Positions 25,238-32,483 of a DNA stretch of 64,000 nucleotides are shown in pieces. The translations under genes and the position numbers were made by a program. Position 1 is the first letter of the stretch. Each line of letters starts with the position of its first letter. Source of the stretch: Anaeromassilibacillus sp. An172 (GTDB lineage: Bacteria; Bacillota; Clostridia; Oscillospirales; Acutalibacteraceae); NCBI RefSeq assembly GCF_002160515.1, contig NZ_NFKS01000001.1:183140-247139 (forward strand), read 5' to 3'. Under the pieces are notes generated by a model. That model had not been told where the DNA came from. It was given only the letters and a program-made list of their open reading frames with translations, and searched no databases.

Positions 25238-25963
25238 ATGAAAAGGAAACCAAAAAGTCTTATAAAGAAATTTGTGCTTCGTTTGTTTGCAGCCCTGTTT
25301 TGCATTATCGCTGTTGTATTTCTTGTATTTGGCATCAAAGGGTACTCAATGTATCGAGATGCCGTAACAGCGTGTCCCATTCCCCAAATGGTGTCCTCTA
25401 TTCAAAGCAGAGAAAATTTTGTCGAATATGAAGAATTGCCGACAATTTATATAGATGCTGTAATTTCGGTTGAAGATAAAAGATTTGAAAGCCATTGCGG
25501 AGTAGATTTTATCGCCATTGGCCGTGCAGTTTGGAATGATATTAAAGCTATGTCTTTTGTAGAAGGCGGAAGCACAATTACACAGCAAATAGCTAAAAAT
25601 CAATACTATACGCAGGAAAAGAAGCTCGAAAGAAAATTTGCGGAGATATTCACAGCTATAGAGTTGGAAAAGTATTGCTCTAAACAAGAAATATTCGAGT
25701 TGTATGTAAACACAATCTATTTTGGCGACGGATATTACGGAATTTATGACGCCGCAAAAGGATATTTCGGAAAGCAGCCATCTGAATTAAGTGATTACGA
25801 AGCCATAATGTTAGCAGGTTTGCCTAATGCGCCTTCTGCCTATTCTCCAAGCACCAATCCCGAATTGGCATATAGCCGTATGAAAATTGTTCTATCAAAA
25901 ATGGTTGAATGTAATGCAATCACCCAAGAAGAAGCAGAGGTCATCTTAACGGACGGTAAGTAG
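25238..25963 (+). CDS. monofunctional peptidoglycan glycosyltransferase (GT51)
   Basis: 241 residues. One membrane helix (about 14-34) and a GT51 domain with motif SVEDKRFESHCGVD (catalytic Glu near 80), GGSTITQQIAKN (about 108-120), ERKFAEIFTAIELEKYCSKQEIFELYVN and GLPNAPSAYSP. No transpeptidase domain, so it is an MGT-type enzyme that polymerises lipid II. AAAGGAG precedes the ATG. Its presence in a lantibiotic-resistance cargo is striking because nisin-like peptides bind lipid II. Confidence 0.92.
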   Translation: MKRKPKSLIKKFVLRLFAALFCIIAVVFLVFGIKGYSMYRDAVTACPIPQMVSSIQSRENFVEYEELPTIYIDAVISVEDKRFESHCGVDFIAIGRAVWNDIKAMSFVEGGSTITQQIAKNQYYTQEKKLERKFAEIFTAIELEKYCSKQEIFELYVNTIYFGDGYYGIYDAAKGYFGKQPSELSDYEAIMLAGLPNAPSAYSPSTNPELAYSRMKIVLSKMVECNAITQEEAEVILTDGK

Positions 25964-25991
25964 TCATATTTTACAAGCTATAATTGTGGCA

Positions 25992-26299
25992 AGCCCACCA
26001 AATAAAAAAAACGGTGCTTTGGTGGGCTGCTCTGTCACGCCTGAACAAAATATCACAGCCCTCTAAACCCGTTTTGAGTTTGGAGGGATTTTTTATGCGC
26101 TGGTCTGCCCTGAGCGCCTTGCTGCTTATCAGAAGCAGCAGTTACTTACATAGCATCACGAATAAGTGAGGATAACCTGTTAAAAAAATCCTAAGTTATT
26201 CGTGGTACTATTACGCCCCTAAAGTAGAAGCTATATATCTACATAATAGAGCTTATATTGCTTATAACCGCAAAGGTATGACAGCCTTTGCGGTTTTTC
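25992..26299 (+). promoter_or_regulatory. terminator-rich leader of sigma-like gene 2
   Basis: Same arrangement as in copy 1: AGCCCACCAAA/TTTGGTGGGCT hairpin, CCCTCTAAAC/GTTTGGAGGG terminator (26059-26095) and AACCGCAAAGG/CCTTTGCGGTT terminator (26266-26299). Stems are kept although the loops and linkers changed, which supports function of the structures. Confidence 0.6.
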
Positions 26300-26408
26300 T
26301 TTTGTCGTTATTTGTCGGAATAAAGGACAAGCCTATATCTGGTGTTGGTTGCCGTTCGCCGCCCTTCAATCTGGATTTTTCAAAAATTCAGATTGGAGGT
26401 AAAACGGT

Positions 26409-26837
26409 ATGGCTTACAATAAAGCCAAAGAAGAAAAGAAATGGCGGCTCTGGAAAGAAGCCGAAGAAAAACAGTTAAGGAAGCTCGGCGTTGATGAAAG
26501 TACCATTGAAACGCTCCGTACTCACGATTGGGCGATTTTCAATTCAGACAGGCGGTACTATCAGCGTATGCAGGAAGCGGGTACATACCTTGAGGGAGTT
26601 GCTGATGATACGCAGCAGCCCGAAATCAAGACAGTTGAGGACTTTCTGGATAGTATCGAAAATCAGCAGCTCTATCAGATTTTGATTAAGGTGGACAAGC
26701 TGACCCTGCAAATCGCCTTGCTGAAGATACAAGGCTATTCCACCCGTGAAATAGCCCACTCTCTCAACATAACCGAGAAGGCTGTTTACAGGCGAATGGA
26801 CAGGCTCAAAGAAAAATTAAAAAAGTTTTTTGAATAG
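26409..26837 (+). CDS. sigma-70 region 4-like ICE regulator, copy 2
   Basis: 142 residues, close to copy 1 with substitutions such as D/E and M/L and a different end (KLKKFFE against KIKNCFE). The recognition helix region (IAHSLNITEKAVYRRMDRL) is conserved, so both copies may bind the same site. ATTGGAGG precedes the ATG. Confidence 0.8.
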   Translation: MAYNKAKEEKKWRLWKEAEEKQLRKLGVDESTIETLRTHDWAIFNSDRRYYQRMQEAGTYLEGVADDTQQPEIKTVEDFLDSIENQQLYQILIKVDKLTLQIALLKIQGYSTREIAHSLNITEKAVYRRMDRLKEKLKKFFE

Positions 26838-26867
26838 AGGGGAAAATCGCTGTTCCCCACGGGCTAC

Positions 26868-26903
26868 AAGGTGAGAGGACAAAATCCTCACACCCTGTTT
26901 TCC
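26868..26903 (+). terminator. terminator after sigma-like gene 2
   Basis: AAGGTGAGAGGA pairs with TCCTCACACC with one mismatch, followed by CTGTTTTCCTTT. Counterpart of 19249-19287. Confidence 0.55.
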
Positions 26904-26930
26904 TTTGTGTGGCAAAAACAGGACTGCCCC

Positions 26931-27089
26931 TTGACAACCGAATAGTCATTCGTCAAATACCTTCTCTTTGCGATTGTGATGAGCATAAGCGTGTCGAGAG
27001 GTACGCCACGACCTGCCGCAAGGCAGAGAGCGATAACTACCTACTCAAAATATCGGGCAGCTCCCGATTTCGCCGTAACCCGCAAAGAG
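26931..27089 (+). ncRNA. candidate structured RNA between sigma-like gene 2 and the toxin gene
   Basis: CTCTTTGCG (26964-26972) pairs perfectly with CGCAAAGAG (27081-27089). Inside lie CTGCC-GCAA-GGCAG with a GNRA loop (27013-27026) and ATCGGG-CAGCT-CCCGAT (27052-27068); upstream is CGAAT-AGTC-ATTCG within TTGAC...GTCAA (26931-26956). No convincing gene is present in 26838-27414; frames there have odd composition and no ribosome sites. Nested stems closed by a long-range helix suggest an RNA, but no family is recognised. Confidence 0.35.
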
Positions 27090-27414
27090 GATAATGATAC
27101 TCCCGTCCAGTCACAGTCCGAGCGTGATAAAACCGTCGCAGGCAATGAGGGCGGCTCTGGCAGACCGTCAGTTGAGGTGAAACTCCTGTGGTGTCAGTTC
27201 GCTGCTGACCGTTTGACGACTTCCCTGCGTGAAACGCATTTGCATCTTGGGGTGTCGAGGACAAATAGAGATGCTTCTATCATAAAGCCAAATACAAAGC
27301 GGTCTATGGAACCAGAGAATTGTTTATGCTCTCCCGACCTCAAAAACTTCTTTGTGTTTGGCTGATTACATAGGCAGAGCTTACCTGCTTATATCCAGAT
27401 AGGAGGTCAAACTA

Positions 27415-27780
27415 ATGGATAAAACAATTAAGCGTGATGACATCTACTACGCAGACTTAAACCCTGTTGTCGGCTCGGAGCAAGGCGGGACACGCCCTGT
27501 ACTTATCATTTCCAATGATACAGGCAACAAGTACAGCCCTACGGTCATTATCGCCGCTATCACAAGCCGAGTACACAAAAAGAAGAAATTACCTACACAC
27601 TTATATTTGGGGCAAATTGAGGGGCTTCCTGCGAACTCAATCATTCTCTTTGAGCAGTTACGCACGATTGATAAAAGCCGCTTGAAAGAACATCTCACAC
27701 ACCTTGATGAGCAGTATTTGAAATCGCTTGAATTTCCTCTCCTCATCAGTATCGGAGTTGAAAAAAGGAGGAGCTTATGA
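27415..27780 (+). CDS. MazF/PemK-type endoribonuclease toxin
   Basis: 121 residues. IKRDDIYYADLNPVVGSEQGGTRPVLIISND is the MazF N-terminal signature, followed by PTVIIAAITS and the typical LPANSIILFEQLRTIDKSRL. Toxins of this fold cut mRNA at short motifs. AGGAGG precedes the ATG. No MazE-like antitoxin lies upstream; the next gene, overlapping by ATGA, is an excisionase-like HTH protein. The pair may act together in element maintenance. Confidence 0.88.
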   Translation: MDKTIKRDDIYYADLNPVVGSEQGGTRPVLIISNDTGNKYSPTVIIAAITSRVHKKKKLPTHLYLGQIEGLPANSIILFEQLRTIDKSRLKEHLTHLDEQYLKSLEFPLLISIGVEKRRSL

Positions 27781-27995
27781 ACTTTGGAGATATATATGCG
27801 TTAGTCTTAAAAGAATACCCAGATATTTTAACCGTTGATGAAATGAGTAAGGCTCTTGGTGTCAGCACAAAAACAGGTTATCAATTACTTCGTGAAAACA
27901 AAATAGAACACCTGAAGGTGGGCAGAGCGTACAAAGTACCGAAAGCTCATCTTCTTTCTTATTTGCGGTTAGGTCTGCGAAATGCGGAAAATTAA
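27777..27995 (+). CDS. excisionase-like small HTH protein
   Basis: 72 residues. YPDILTVDEMSKALGVSTKTGYQLLRENKIEHLKVGRAYKVPKAHLLSYL is the HTH_17 'excisionase family' winged HTH. It overlaps the toxin gene by 4 bp and lies 91 bp before the integrase gene, the position of xis in related elements. It could be the recombination directionality factor, or act as the antitoxin-like partner of the toxin. Confidence 0.8.
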   Translation: MNFGDIYALVLKEYPDILTVDEMSKALGVSTKTGYQLLRENKIEHLKVGRAYKVPKAHLLSYLRLGLRNAEN

Positions 27996-28086
27996 AGAAT
28001 TTGCACATTCGACTTCTTTGGCTTAAGTTGTTACAATGTATATGGTCAACAGCAGAAGTCGGTGCTACGCAAAGGAGGTTATATTT

Positions 28087-29253
28087 ATGGTAGCAGGACA
28101 TCTGCAAGAGAAAAAAGGCTATTTTTATATGGTTTTGAGCTATCCCGATGCTGCGGGAAAAAGAAAAACGAAGTGGTTGCCGACAGGATTGCCTGTCAAG
28201 GGCAATAAAAAGAAAGCGGAAAAGATGCTGATGGAAACAAGGCAGACCTTTGTGCCTGAGTGCAAACCCATACAGGAGGATATGCTGTTTTCGGATTTTC
28301 TGCTTCAATGGTTGGAAATCGCAAAGCCGACTATCGCACTTACCACATACGCATCATACTCAGGTATGGCAAAGAGCGTTATCATTCCGTATTTCAAGGA
28401 AAGAGAAATAACACTTTCCGAAATGAAGGCAACAGACATTCAGGCTTTCTATATGAAGCAGTTGAAGCGAGTAAAAGCCAACACGGTTATCCACTACCAT
28501 TCCGTTATCCATAGAGCTTTGAAATATGCCGTAAAGATTGACCTTATTTCTGTCAATCCTGCGGATAAAGTGGAACGCCCTAAAGCTGATAAGTTTATCG
28601 GCAGCTTCTATGACAGCAACGAGGTACAGGCATTATTTGAAGCCGCCAAAGGAACGCTGATTGAAATACCGATTTTTCTTGGTGCGTTCTATGGATTGAG
28701 GCGAAGTGAAGCTCTGGGTTTAAAATGGGACGCTATTGATTTTCAAAACAACACGATTACCATTAGACATACCGTTACTTCCTGCAACCTTGACGGCAAG
28801 CATATCCAGATAGCACAGGATACGACCAAAACCAAATCGAGTATGAGAACGCTGCCCCTTGTTCCTGCGTTCAAAGAGAAGCTGCTAAAGCTCAAGGAAC
28901 AGCAGGAAGAATACAGGCGGGTATGCGGACGATGCTACAACAAAAAGTATTTGGAGTATATCTGCGTAGATGAGATGGGGACATTGATTTCTCCGCACTA
29001 TCTCACAGCATCATTTCCAAAGCTGCTTGAAAAGAACAATTTGCGCCACATTCGCTTCCACGACCTGCGTCATAGTTGTGCTTCGCTGCTTCTTGCGAAT
29101 GGTGTTCCTATGAAGCAGATACAGGAATGGCTCGGACACAGCGATTTTTCAACTACGGCAAATGTATATGCCCATTTGGATTACAATTCCAAGCTGTCAT
29201 CGGCTGACGCAATGGTAAACGGTCTGAGTGGTGCATTAGAGGTTATTTCATAG
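28087..29253 (+). CDS. int: ICE tyrosine integrase (Tn916 Int-like)
   Basis: 388 residues. N-terminal arm-binding domain, SAM-like core-binding domain (about 60-150), catalytic domain with Arg in YGLRRSEALGLKW (about 204), HDLRHSC (about 324), LGHSD and Tyr in TANVYAHLD (about 361). AAAGGAGG at 28071-28078 supports ATG 28087. The gene ends 177 bp from the 3' end of a tRNA-Ser gene toward which it points, the normal arrangement for an element inserted in a tRNA. Confidence 0.93.
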   Translation: MVAGHLQEKKGYFYMVLSYPDAAGKRKTKWLPTGLPVKGNKKKAEKMLMETRQTFVPECKPIQEDMLFSDFLLQWLEIAKPTIALTTYASYSGMAKSVIIPYFKEREITLSEMKATDIQAFYMKQLKRVKANTVIHYHSVIHRALKYAVKIDLISVNPADKVERPKADKFIGSFYDSNEVQALFEAAKGTLIEIPIFLGAFYGLRRSEALGLKWDAIDFQNNTITIRHTVTSCNLDGKHIQIAQDTTKTKSSMRTLPLVPAFKEKLLKLKEQQEEYRRVCGRCYNKKYLEYICVDEMGTLISPHYLTASFPKLLEKNNLRHIRFHDLRHSCASLLLANGVPMKQIQEWLGHSDFSTTANVYAHLDYNSKLSSADAMVNGLSGALEVIS

Positions 29254-29323
29254 CTTCTGCGGCGTATCGCTTTACTAAGGATACGCCAACTACATATCCA
29301 GAGTTCAAATCTCAGAAAATTTA

Positions 29324-29354
29324 GGAGAGAACTACCGATTTTCAGGAGAGAACT
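29324..29354 (+). repeat. paired GGAGAGAACT motifs, likely integrase arm sites of the present element
   Basis: GGAGAGAACT is at 29324-29333 and 29345-29354, a 21-bp period (two helix turns), between int and the tRNA. The same decamer recurs in pairs at 29563/29576, 29754/29767 and 29992/30005. Tn916-type integrases bind short direct repeats near element ends, so these are the best candidates for arm-type sites. Confidence 0.5.
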
Positions 29355-29389
29355 CACGGAAAAATCCCAAAGGTGCAGAAAAAAGAAAA

Positions 29390-29427
29390 AGCCTGCAAAC
29401 GGCAAAAACCGCTTGCAGACTGAGTTT
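29390..29427. terminator. terminator between int and tRNA-Ser
   Basis: GCCTGCAAACGG pairs with CCGCTTGCAGAC around CAAAAA. A-rich flank on the left (AAAAAAGAAAAA) and TTTTCT on the right allow termination of int (+) and of the tRNA (-). Confidence 0.65.
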
Positions 29428-29429
29428 TC

Positions 29430-29518
29430 TGGCGGAGTGGGTGGGATTCGAACCCACGGTACCCGAAGGTACAACTGATTTCGAGTCAGTCCCGTTATGA
29501 CCACTTCGATACCACTCC
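29430..29518 (-). tRNA. tRNA-Ser(CGA)
   Basis: 89 nt with encoded CCA. Acceptor GGAGTGG/CCACTCC, discriminator G, D-arm, anticodon stem ACTGA/TCAGT with loop CTCGAAA (anticodon CGA, plus-strand 29481-29483), long variable arm GTACC-TTCG-GGTAC and T-loop TTCGAAT. It reads UCG codons, which a UGA-anticodon tRNA can usually also read, so damage to this gene may be tolerated. Its 3' end faces the integrase gene. Confidence 0.95.
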
Positions 29519-29677
29519 GTGTATTTATCTTCACATCAGCCCTCAAAAACACCTCGGAAAAAGGAGAGAACTGATGGAGAGAACTAAGGGATATTCACTT
29601 TTCAATGATAGCTGAAAAACCCCGTAAAATCAAGGTTTTTCAGAGGTGAGCTTCCAAAAAGGTCATTCGTTTTCGAG
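29519..29677. repeat. attachment-type repeat unit A
   Basis: A 159-bp unit repeated at 29710-29868 with four visible differences; period exactly 191 bp. It contains paired GGAGAGAACT (29563-29572, 29576-29585) and ends in CATTCGTTTTCGAG, where TTTCGAG (29671-29677) equals the tRNA-Ser anticodon loop. Arm motif to core distance is 85 bp. Confidence 0.8.
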
Positions 29678-29709
29678 AGTCGCACCTTCGACCACTCGGA
29701 CATCTCTCC
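29671..29709 (-). pseudogene. 5' half of a tRNA-Ser gene, cut at the anticodon loop (fragment 1)
   Basis: Read on the minus strand: GGAGAGA acceptor, TGTCCGAGTGGTCGAAGG D-arm, then the anticodon 5' stem and loop CTCGAAA, after which no tRNA pairing continues. It differs from the intact tRNA (acceptor GGAGTGG), so it derives from a different tRNA-Ser gene. Confidence 0.75.
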
Positions 29710-29868
29710 GTGTATTTATCTTCACATCAGCCCTCAAAAACATCTCGGAAAAAGGAGAGAACTGATGGAGAGAACTAAGGGATATTTACTTTTCAATGAT
29801 AGCCGAAAAACCCCGTAAAATCAAGGTTTTTCAGAGGTGAGCTTCCAAAAAGGGCATTCGTTTTCGAG
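29710..29868. repeat. attachment-type repeat unit B
   Basis: Near-exact copy of unit A with paired motifs at 29754-29763 and 29767-29776 and core TTTCGAG at 29862-29868. Here the core is followed not by a tRNA half but by unrelated sequence (29869-29965, TGTTTTACTCCCAACACG...), in which I see no gene. Confidence 0.8.
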
Positions 29869-29991
29869 TGTTTTACTCCCAACACGCTTTAGTGGATTTT
29901 GAGGAAAAATGCCCCATTTTAAGGGTAAATGCTCTTGTCCGCAGAAAGTGGTTACCATCTCCATTTTGACTACTTCTGACAGTTCGAAATG

Positions 29992-30107
29992 CGAGAGAAC
30001 TATCGGAGAGAACTAACCGCATTTCTATCAAACATAATAGCCGAAAAATCCCGTAAAATCAATAGTTTTGAGGGATGCGGCAACCAATAAGGTCATTCGA
30101 TTTCGAA
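29992..30107. repeat. attachment-type repeat unit C (diverged)
   Basis: CGAGAGAACT (29992-30001) and GGAGAGAACT (30005-30014) with the same 13-bp period as in A and B. A diverged copy of AATAGCCGAAAAA(C/T)CCCGTAAAATCAA follows, then GGTCATTCGATTTCGAA with the core at 30101-30107. The arm-to-core gap is 86 bp, as in A. Confidence 0.7.
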
Positions 30108-30139
30108 TCCGTACCCTTCAGCCGCTTGGGTACATCTCC
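30101..30139 (-). pseudogene. 5' half of a tRNA-Ser gene, cut at the anticodon loop (fragment 2)
   Basis: Minus strand: GGAGATG acceptor, TACCCAAGCGGCTGAAGGG D-arm, anticodon 5' stem ACGGA, loop TTCGAAA, then unrelated sequence. Canonical tRNA-Ser 5' half. It lies next to chromosomal sequence and so may be the original host gene. Confidence 0.75.
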
Positions 30140-30256
30140 TTAATTTTAGACTTAATTATAATATACTTTTTTTTATTGTTTGTCAAGAAATAATTAACAA
30201 CCTTATATTCCTTTCATATTATATAATGTTAAACCGGAAAACAAGGGGTGTTAAAT

Positions 30257-30700
30257 TTGGCTTTTGATACACGAGAACTTTTTGCACGCTTGATTCAGTG
30301 TGAAGCAGGCGGAGAAGGAAACGATGGTATGCGTGCTGTCGCTTCCGTAATTGTAAATCGTGCGAATGCTGAAACAGGAGAATTCTCAAGAGTAAGCAAC
30401 GGCGGAGACGTTCGGGCAATTATCGAACAGCAGGGGCAGTTTACCTGTATGAAAACCGATGTCGGAGGAATGTACAACCCACAGAATGTTTACAACATGG
30501 ATCCTGACGAAGAGCACTATGAAATTGTGGATTCTGTATTGGCCGGAAATACTTTTCCAGCTGTTGGAAACTCACTGTTTTTCTTTAATCCATACAGTCC
30601 GGATTGTCCGCCTTACTTTCCGACAAAAGTCGGGGTTATTTACAACAGGGTAGGAGCACATTGCTTTTATGCTCCAACTCAGCTATACGACAAAACATAA
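30257..30700 (+). CDS. SleB/CwlJ-like spore cell-wall hydrolase (TTG start)
   Basis: 147 residues. LFARLIQCEAGGEGNDGMRAVASVIVNRA carries the conserved Glu of the Hydrolase_2 fold; later VGNSLFFFNP and VGVIYNRVGAHCFYAP fit the family. These enzymes degrade spore cortex during germination. AAGGGGTG (30243-30250) fits TTG 30257 at 6 nt; the upstream GTG overlaps it. There is no signal peptide, as in CwlJ. The next gene encodes a GerQ-like protein, the known partner of CwlJ. Confidence 0.85.
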   Translation: MAFDTRELFARLIQCEAGGEGNDGMRAVASVIVNRANAETGEFSRVSNGGDVRAIIEQQGQFTCMKTDVGGMYNPQNVYNMDPDEEHYEIVDSVLAGNTFPAVGNSLFFFNPYSPDCPPYFPTKVGVIYNRVGAHCFYAPTQLYDKT

Positions 30701-30714
30701 GGGAGCGATTTTTT

Positions 30715-31332
30715 ATGAACAACAGTATTGACCTGGGAAAGATTTATGGTGTAGGAAGTTGTCCGGAAGACGGCTGCGTGTATACAGGAGTAGTAAATCC
30801 GAATATTCCTTCATTGGAACAAATTGCGGCGTATAATATTGCACTGAGCAAAGGTGTTGAAATTCTTCCTGAATATCAGGATAAACCTAACAATACTAAA
30901 GACAGAGAAAATCAGATTCAGAACAGTCAGACCCCGAGTACCTTACCTTATTTCCCTCCACAGGATTTTGTTCCGACTCCTTCTACAACAATAGGATATG
31001 GTCCGGATACCGGCATGAAGGACATGAGTAATCAAAATCAAAGAGAACTTACACAGGAAGAAAGATTAAACGAGATGAACAACGGAATCAACAGCTACAG
31101 CGATGCGTTTCCTGTCACCTCAGAAAGCATTCAGTTTTTAAACGGTTTTATCCGAACACAAATAGGACGCCGTGTTCATGTTGACTTTCTTGTGGGAAGC
31201 AATACAATGACATCAAAAGAGGGCTTCCTTTTGGGGGTTGGCGCAAACTATATCCTTATAAATGAAATTGATACCAACGATATTACAGCCTGTGATTTCT
31301 ATAACATTAAATTTATAAGAATATTCTATTGA
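30715..31332 (+). CDS. GerQ-like spore coat protein
   Basis: 205 residues. The N-terminal and middle parts are low complexity with many Pro, Asn and Gln. The C-terminal 70 residues (FIRTQIGRRVHVDFLVGSNTMTSKEGFLLGVGANYILINEIDTNDITACDFYNIKFI) resemble the GerQ domain, needed to place or hold CwlJ in the coat. The start lies 14 bp after the hydrolase gene, so they form an operon. GerQ assignment is from pattern and context. Confidence 0.6.
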   Translation: MNNSIDLGKIYGVGSCPEDGCVYTGVVNPNIPSLEQIAAYNIALSKGVEILPEYQDKPNNTKDRENQIQNSQTPSTLPYFPPQDFVPTPSTTIGYGPDTGMKDMSNQNQRELTQEERLNEMNNGINSYSDAFPVTSESIQFLNGFIRTQIGRRVHVDFLVGSNTMTSKEGFLLGVGANYILINEIDTNDITACDFYNIKFIRIFY

Positions 31333-31334
31333 GT

Positions 31335-32459
31335 TTATAAAGTTTCGAGAAGTTCAACTATAATTGAATTTGAAAGCAAAAAGCCCTTAGGCGTAAGAGA
31401 AATGACGGAACTATCCTGAAGATTGCAGTATCCGGCATTTTGAAACGCCTTTGCTTTTGTTAAAAACCTCTGAGAAACAGATATACCAAAATGTTCTTTT
31501 AATTCATCAAAATTCAAGCCTGATTTTAGTCTGAGCTTAAGCATTATATATGTTTCAATATCAGAGCAGTCATCATCTCTATTCCAAATATTGTTTTTAA
31601 ATTTCTCTGTGCTTCTGTCGTAATTAAATCTTTTACCGTCAATAAACGAATGTGCGGCAGGCCCTATTCCAAGATAATTTTCCATGTTCCAGTATTTAAG
31701 ATTGTGGCGGCTTTCAAATCCGGGCTTAGAAAAATTAGAGATTTCGTACTGCATAAATCCGTTTTCTTCTAATAGTCGGCAAGCTTCCAGATAGAGATTT
31801 GCCTGACAATCTTCATCAGGAAAATTATATTTATCTTTTCTTTTCCAAAATAGTGTATTTTCTTCAATTTTTAAAATATATGAAGATATATGAGTGATAT
31901 CAAGACCGGTACAAAAATCAATTGTTTCCTTTAAAGACAATTCGCTTTGATTAGGTATTCCCAGCATAATATCAAGTGATATATTGGATATGCCGCTGTT
32001 TTTGGCATTGGCTACCGCATTCATAACATCTTTATTTGTATGATTTCTGCCAAGCAAAGATAATTCTTCCGAAACAGCGGTTTGCATTCCTAAAGACAGT
32101 CTGTTGACGCCTTCATTTTTTAATATATTAAAGTCAAATCCCTGTGATACACACTCTGGATTTGCCTCCACTGTGATTTCACAAACTTCACTGACTGGAA
32201 AAGACTCTTTTATTGTCTTTATAATGTCTGTAATTCTCTCAGCGCCAATGATACTTGGAGTACCGCCGCCGAAATAAATTGTGTCTACGGTTCTGTCGCC
32301 GTATTTTTCAGAAAAAAACTTTATTCGTTTTTTTACTATCTCTGTATAATCAGAAAATCTGGACTCATTTCCACGCATGCTGAAAAAGTCACAGTATGCA
32401 CATTTCGAGGAACAAAAAGGGATGTGTATATATAATCCTAAAAAATTTGAATTAACCAT
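31335..32459 (-). CDS. hemW: HemW-type radical SAM protein (HemN-like)
   Basis: 374 residues. The N-terminal YIHIPFCSSKCAYCDF holds the CxxxCxxC 4Fe-4S site; GGGTPS binds SAM; a HemN C-terminal domain follows. The length is that of HemW, a heme chaperone-type protein, shorter than true coproporphyrinogen dehydrogenase. AAGGAGG precedes the start on the minus strand. It is convergent with the gerQ-like gene (2 bp apart). Confidence 0.88.
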   Translation of the reverse strand: MVNSNFLGLYIHIPFCSSKCAYCDFFSMRGNESRFSDYTEIVKKRIKFFSEKYGDRTVDTIYFGGGTPSIIGAERITDIIKTIKESFPVSEVCEITVEANPECVSQGFDFNILKNEGVNRLSLGMQTAVSEELSLLGRNHTNKDVMNAVANAKNSGISNISLDIMLGIPNQSELSLKETIDFCTGLDITHISSYILKIEENTLFWKRKDKYNFPDEDCQANLYLEACRLLEENGFMQYEISNFSKPGFESRHNLKYWNMENYLGIGPAAHSFIDGKRFNYDRSTEKFKNNIWNRDDDCSDIETYIMLKLRLKSGLNFDELKEHFGISVSQRFLTKAKAFQNAGYCNLQDSSVISLTPKGFLLSNSIIVELLETL

Positions 32460-32483
32460 AAAAGCCTCCTTAAAAAGGGGAGA

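Larger units (their letters stand above)
25991..26913 (+). repeat. direct repeat, copy 2, bracketing cargo 2
   Basis: Second copy of the unit at 18370-19295, same orientation, with scattered substitutions. The boundaries are sharp: AAGCCCACC on the left and GTGTGGC on the right, with unrelated flanks. Homologous recombination between copies would remove cargo 2 and leave one sigma-like gene. Confidence 0.85.

Noticed and set aside
26976..27365. Open frame of 129 codons between sigma-like gene 2 and the toxin gene
   Set aside because: No ribosome site, odd composition (many Arg, Thr, Ser without hydrophobic core) and it overlaps an apparent RNA fold; two other frames are open there as well, as in structured G+C-rich DNA.
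29181..29552. 123-codon frame on the minus strand across the tRNA-Ser gene
   Set aside because: It overlaps a complete tRNA and the end of int; chance frame.
29519..30140. CRISPR-like tandem repeats
   Set aside because: Only two close copies of 159 bp with a 191-bp period plus one diverged copy; the structure is explained by att ends and tRNA halves, and no cas genes are present.
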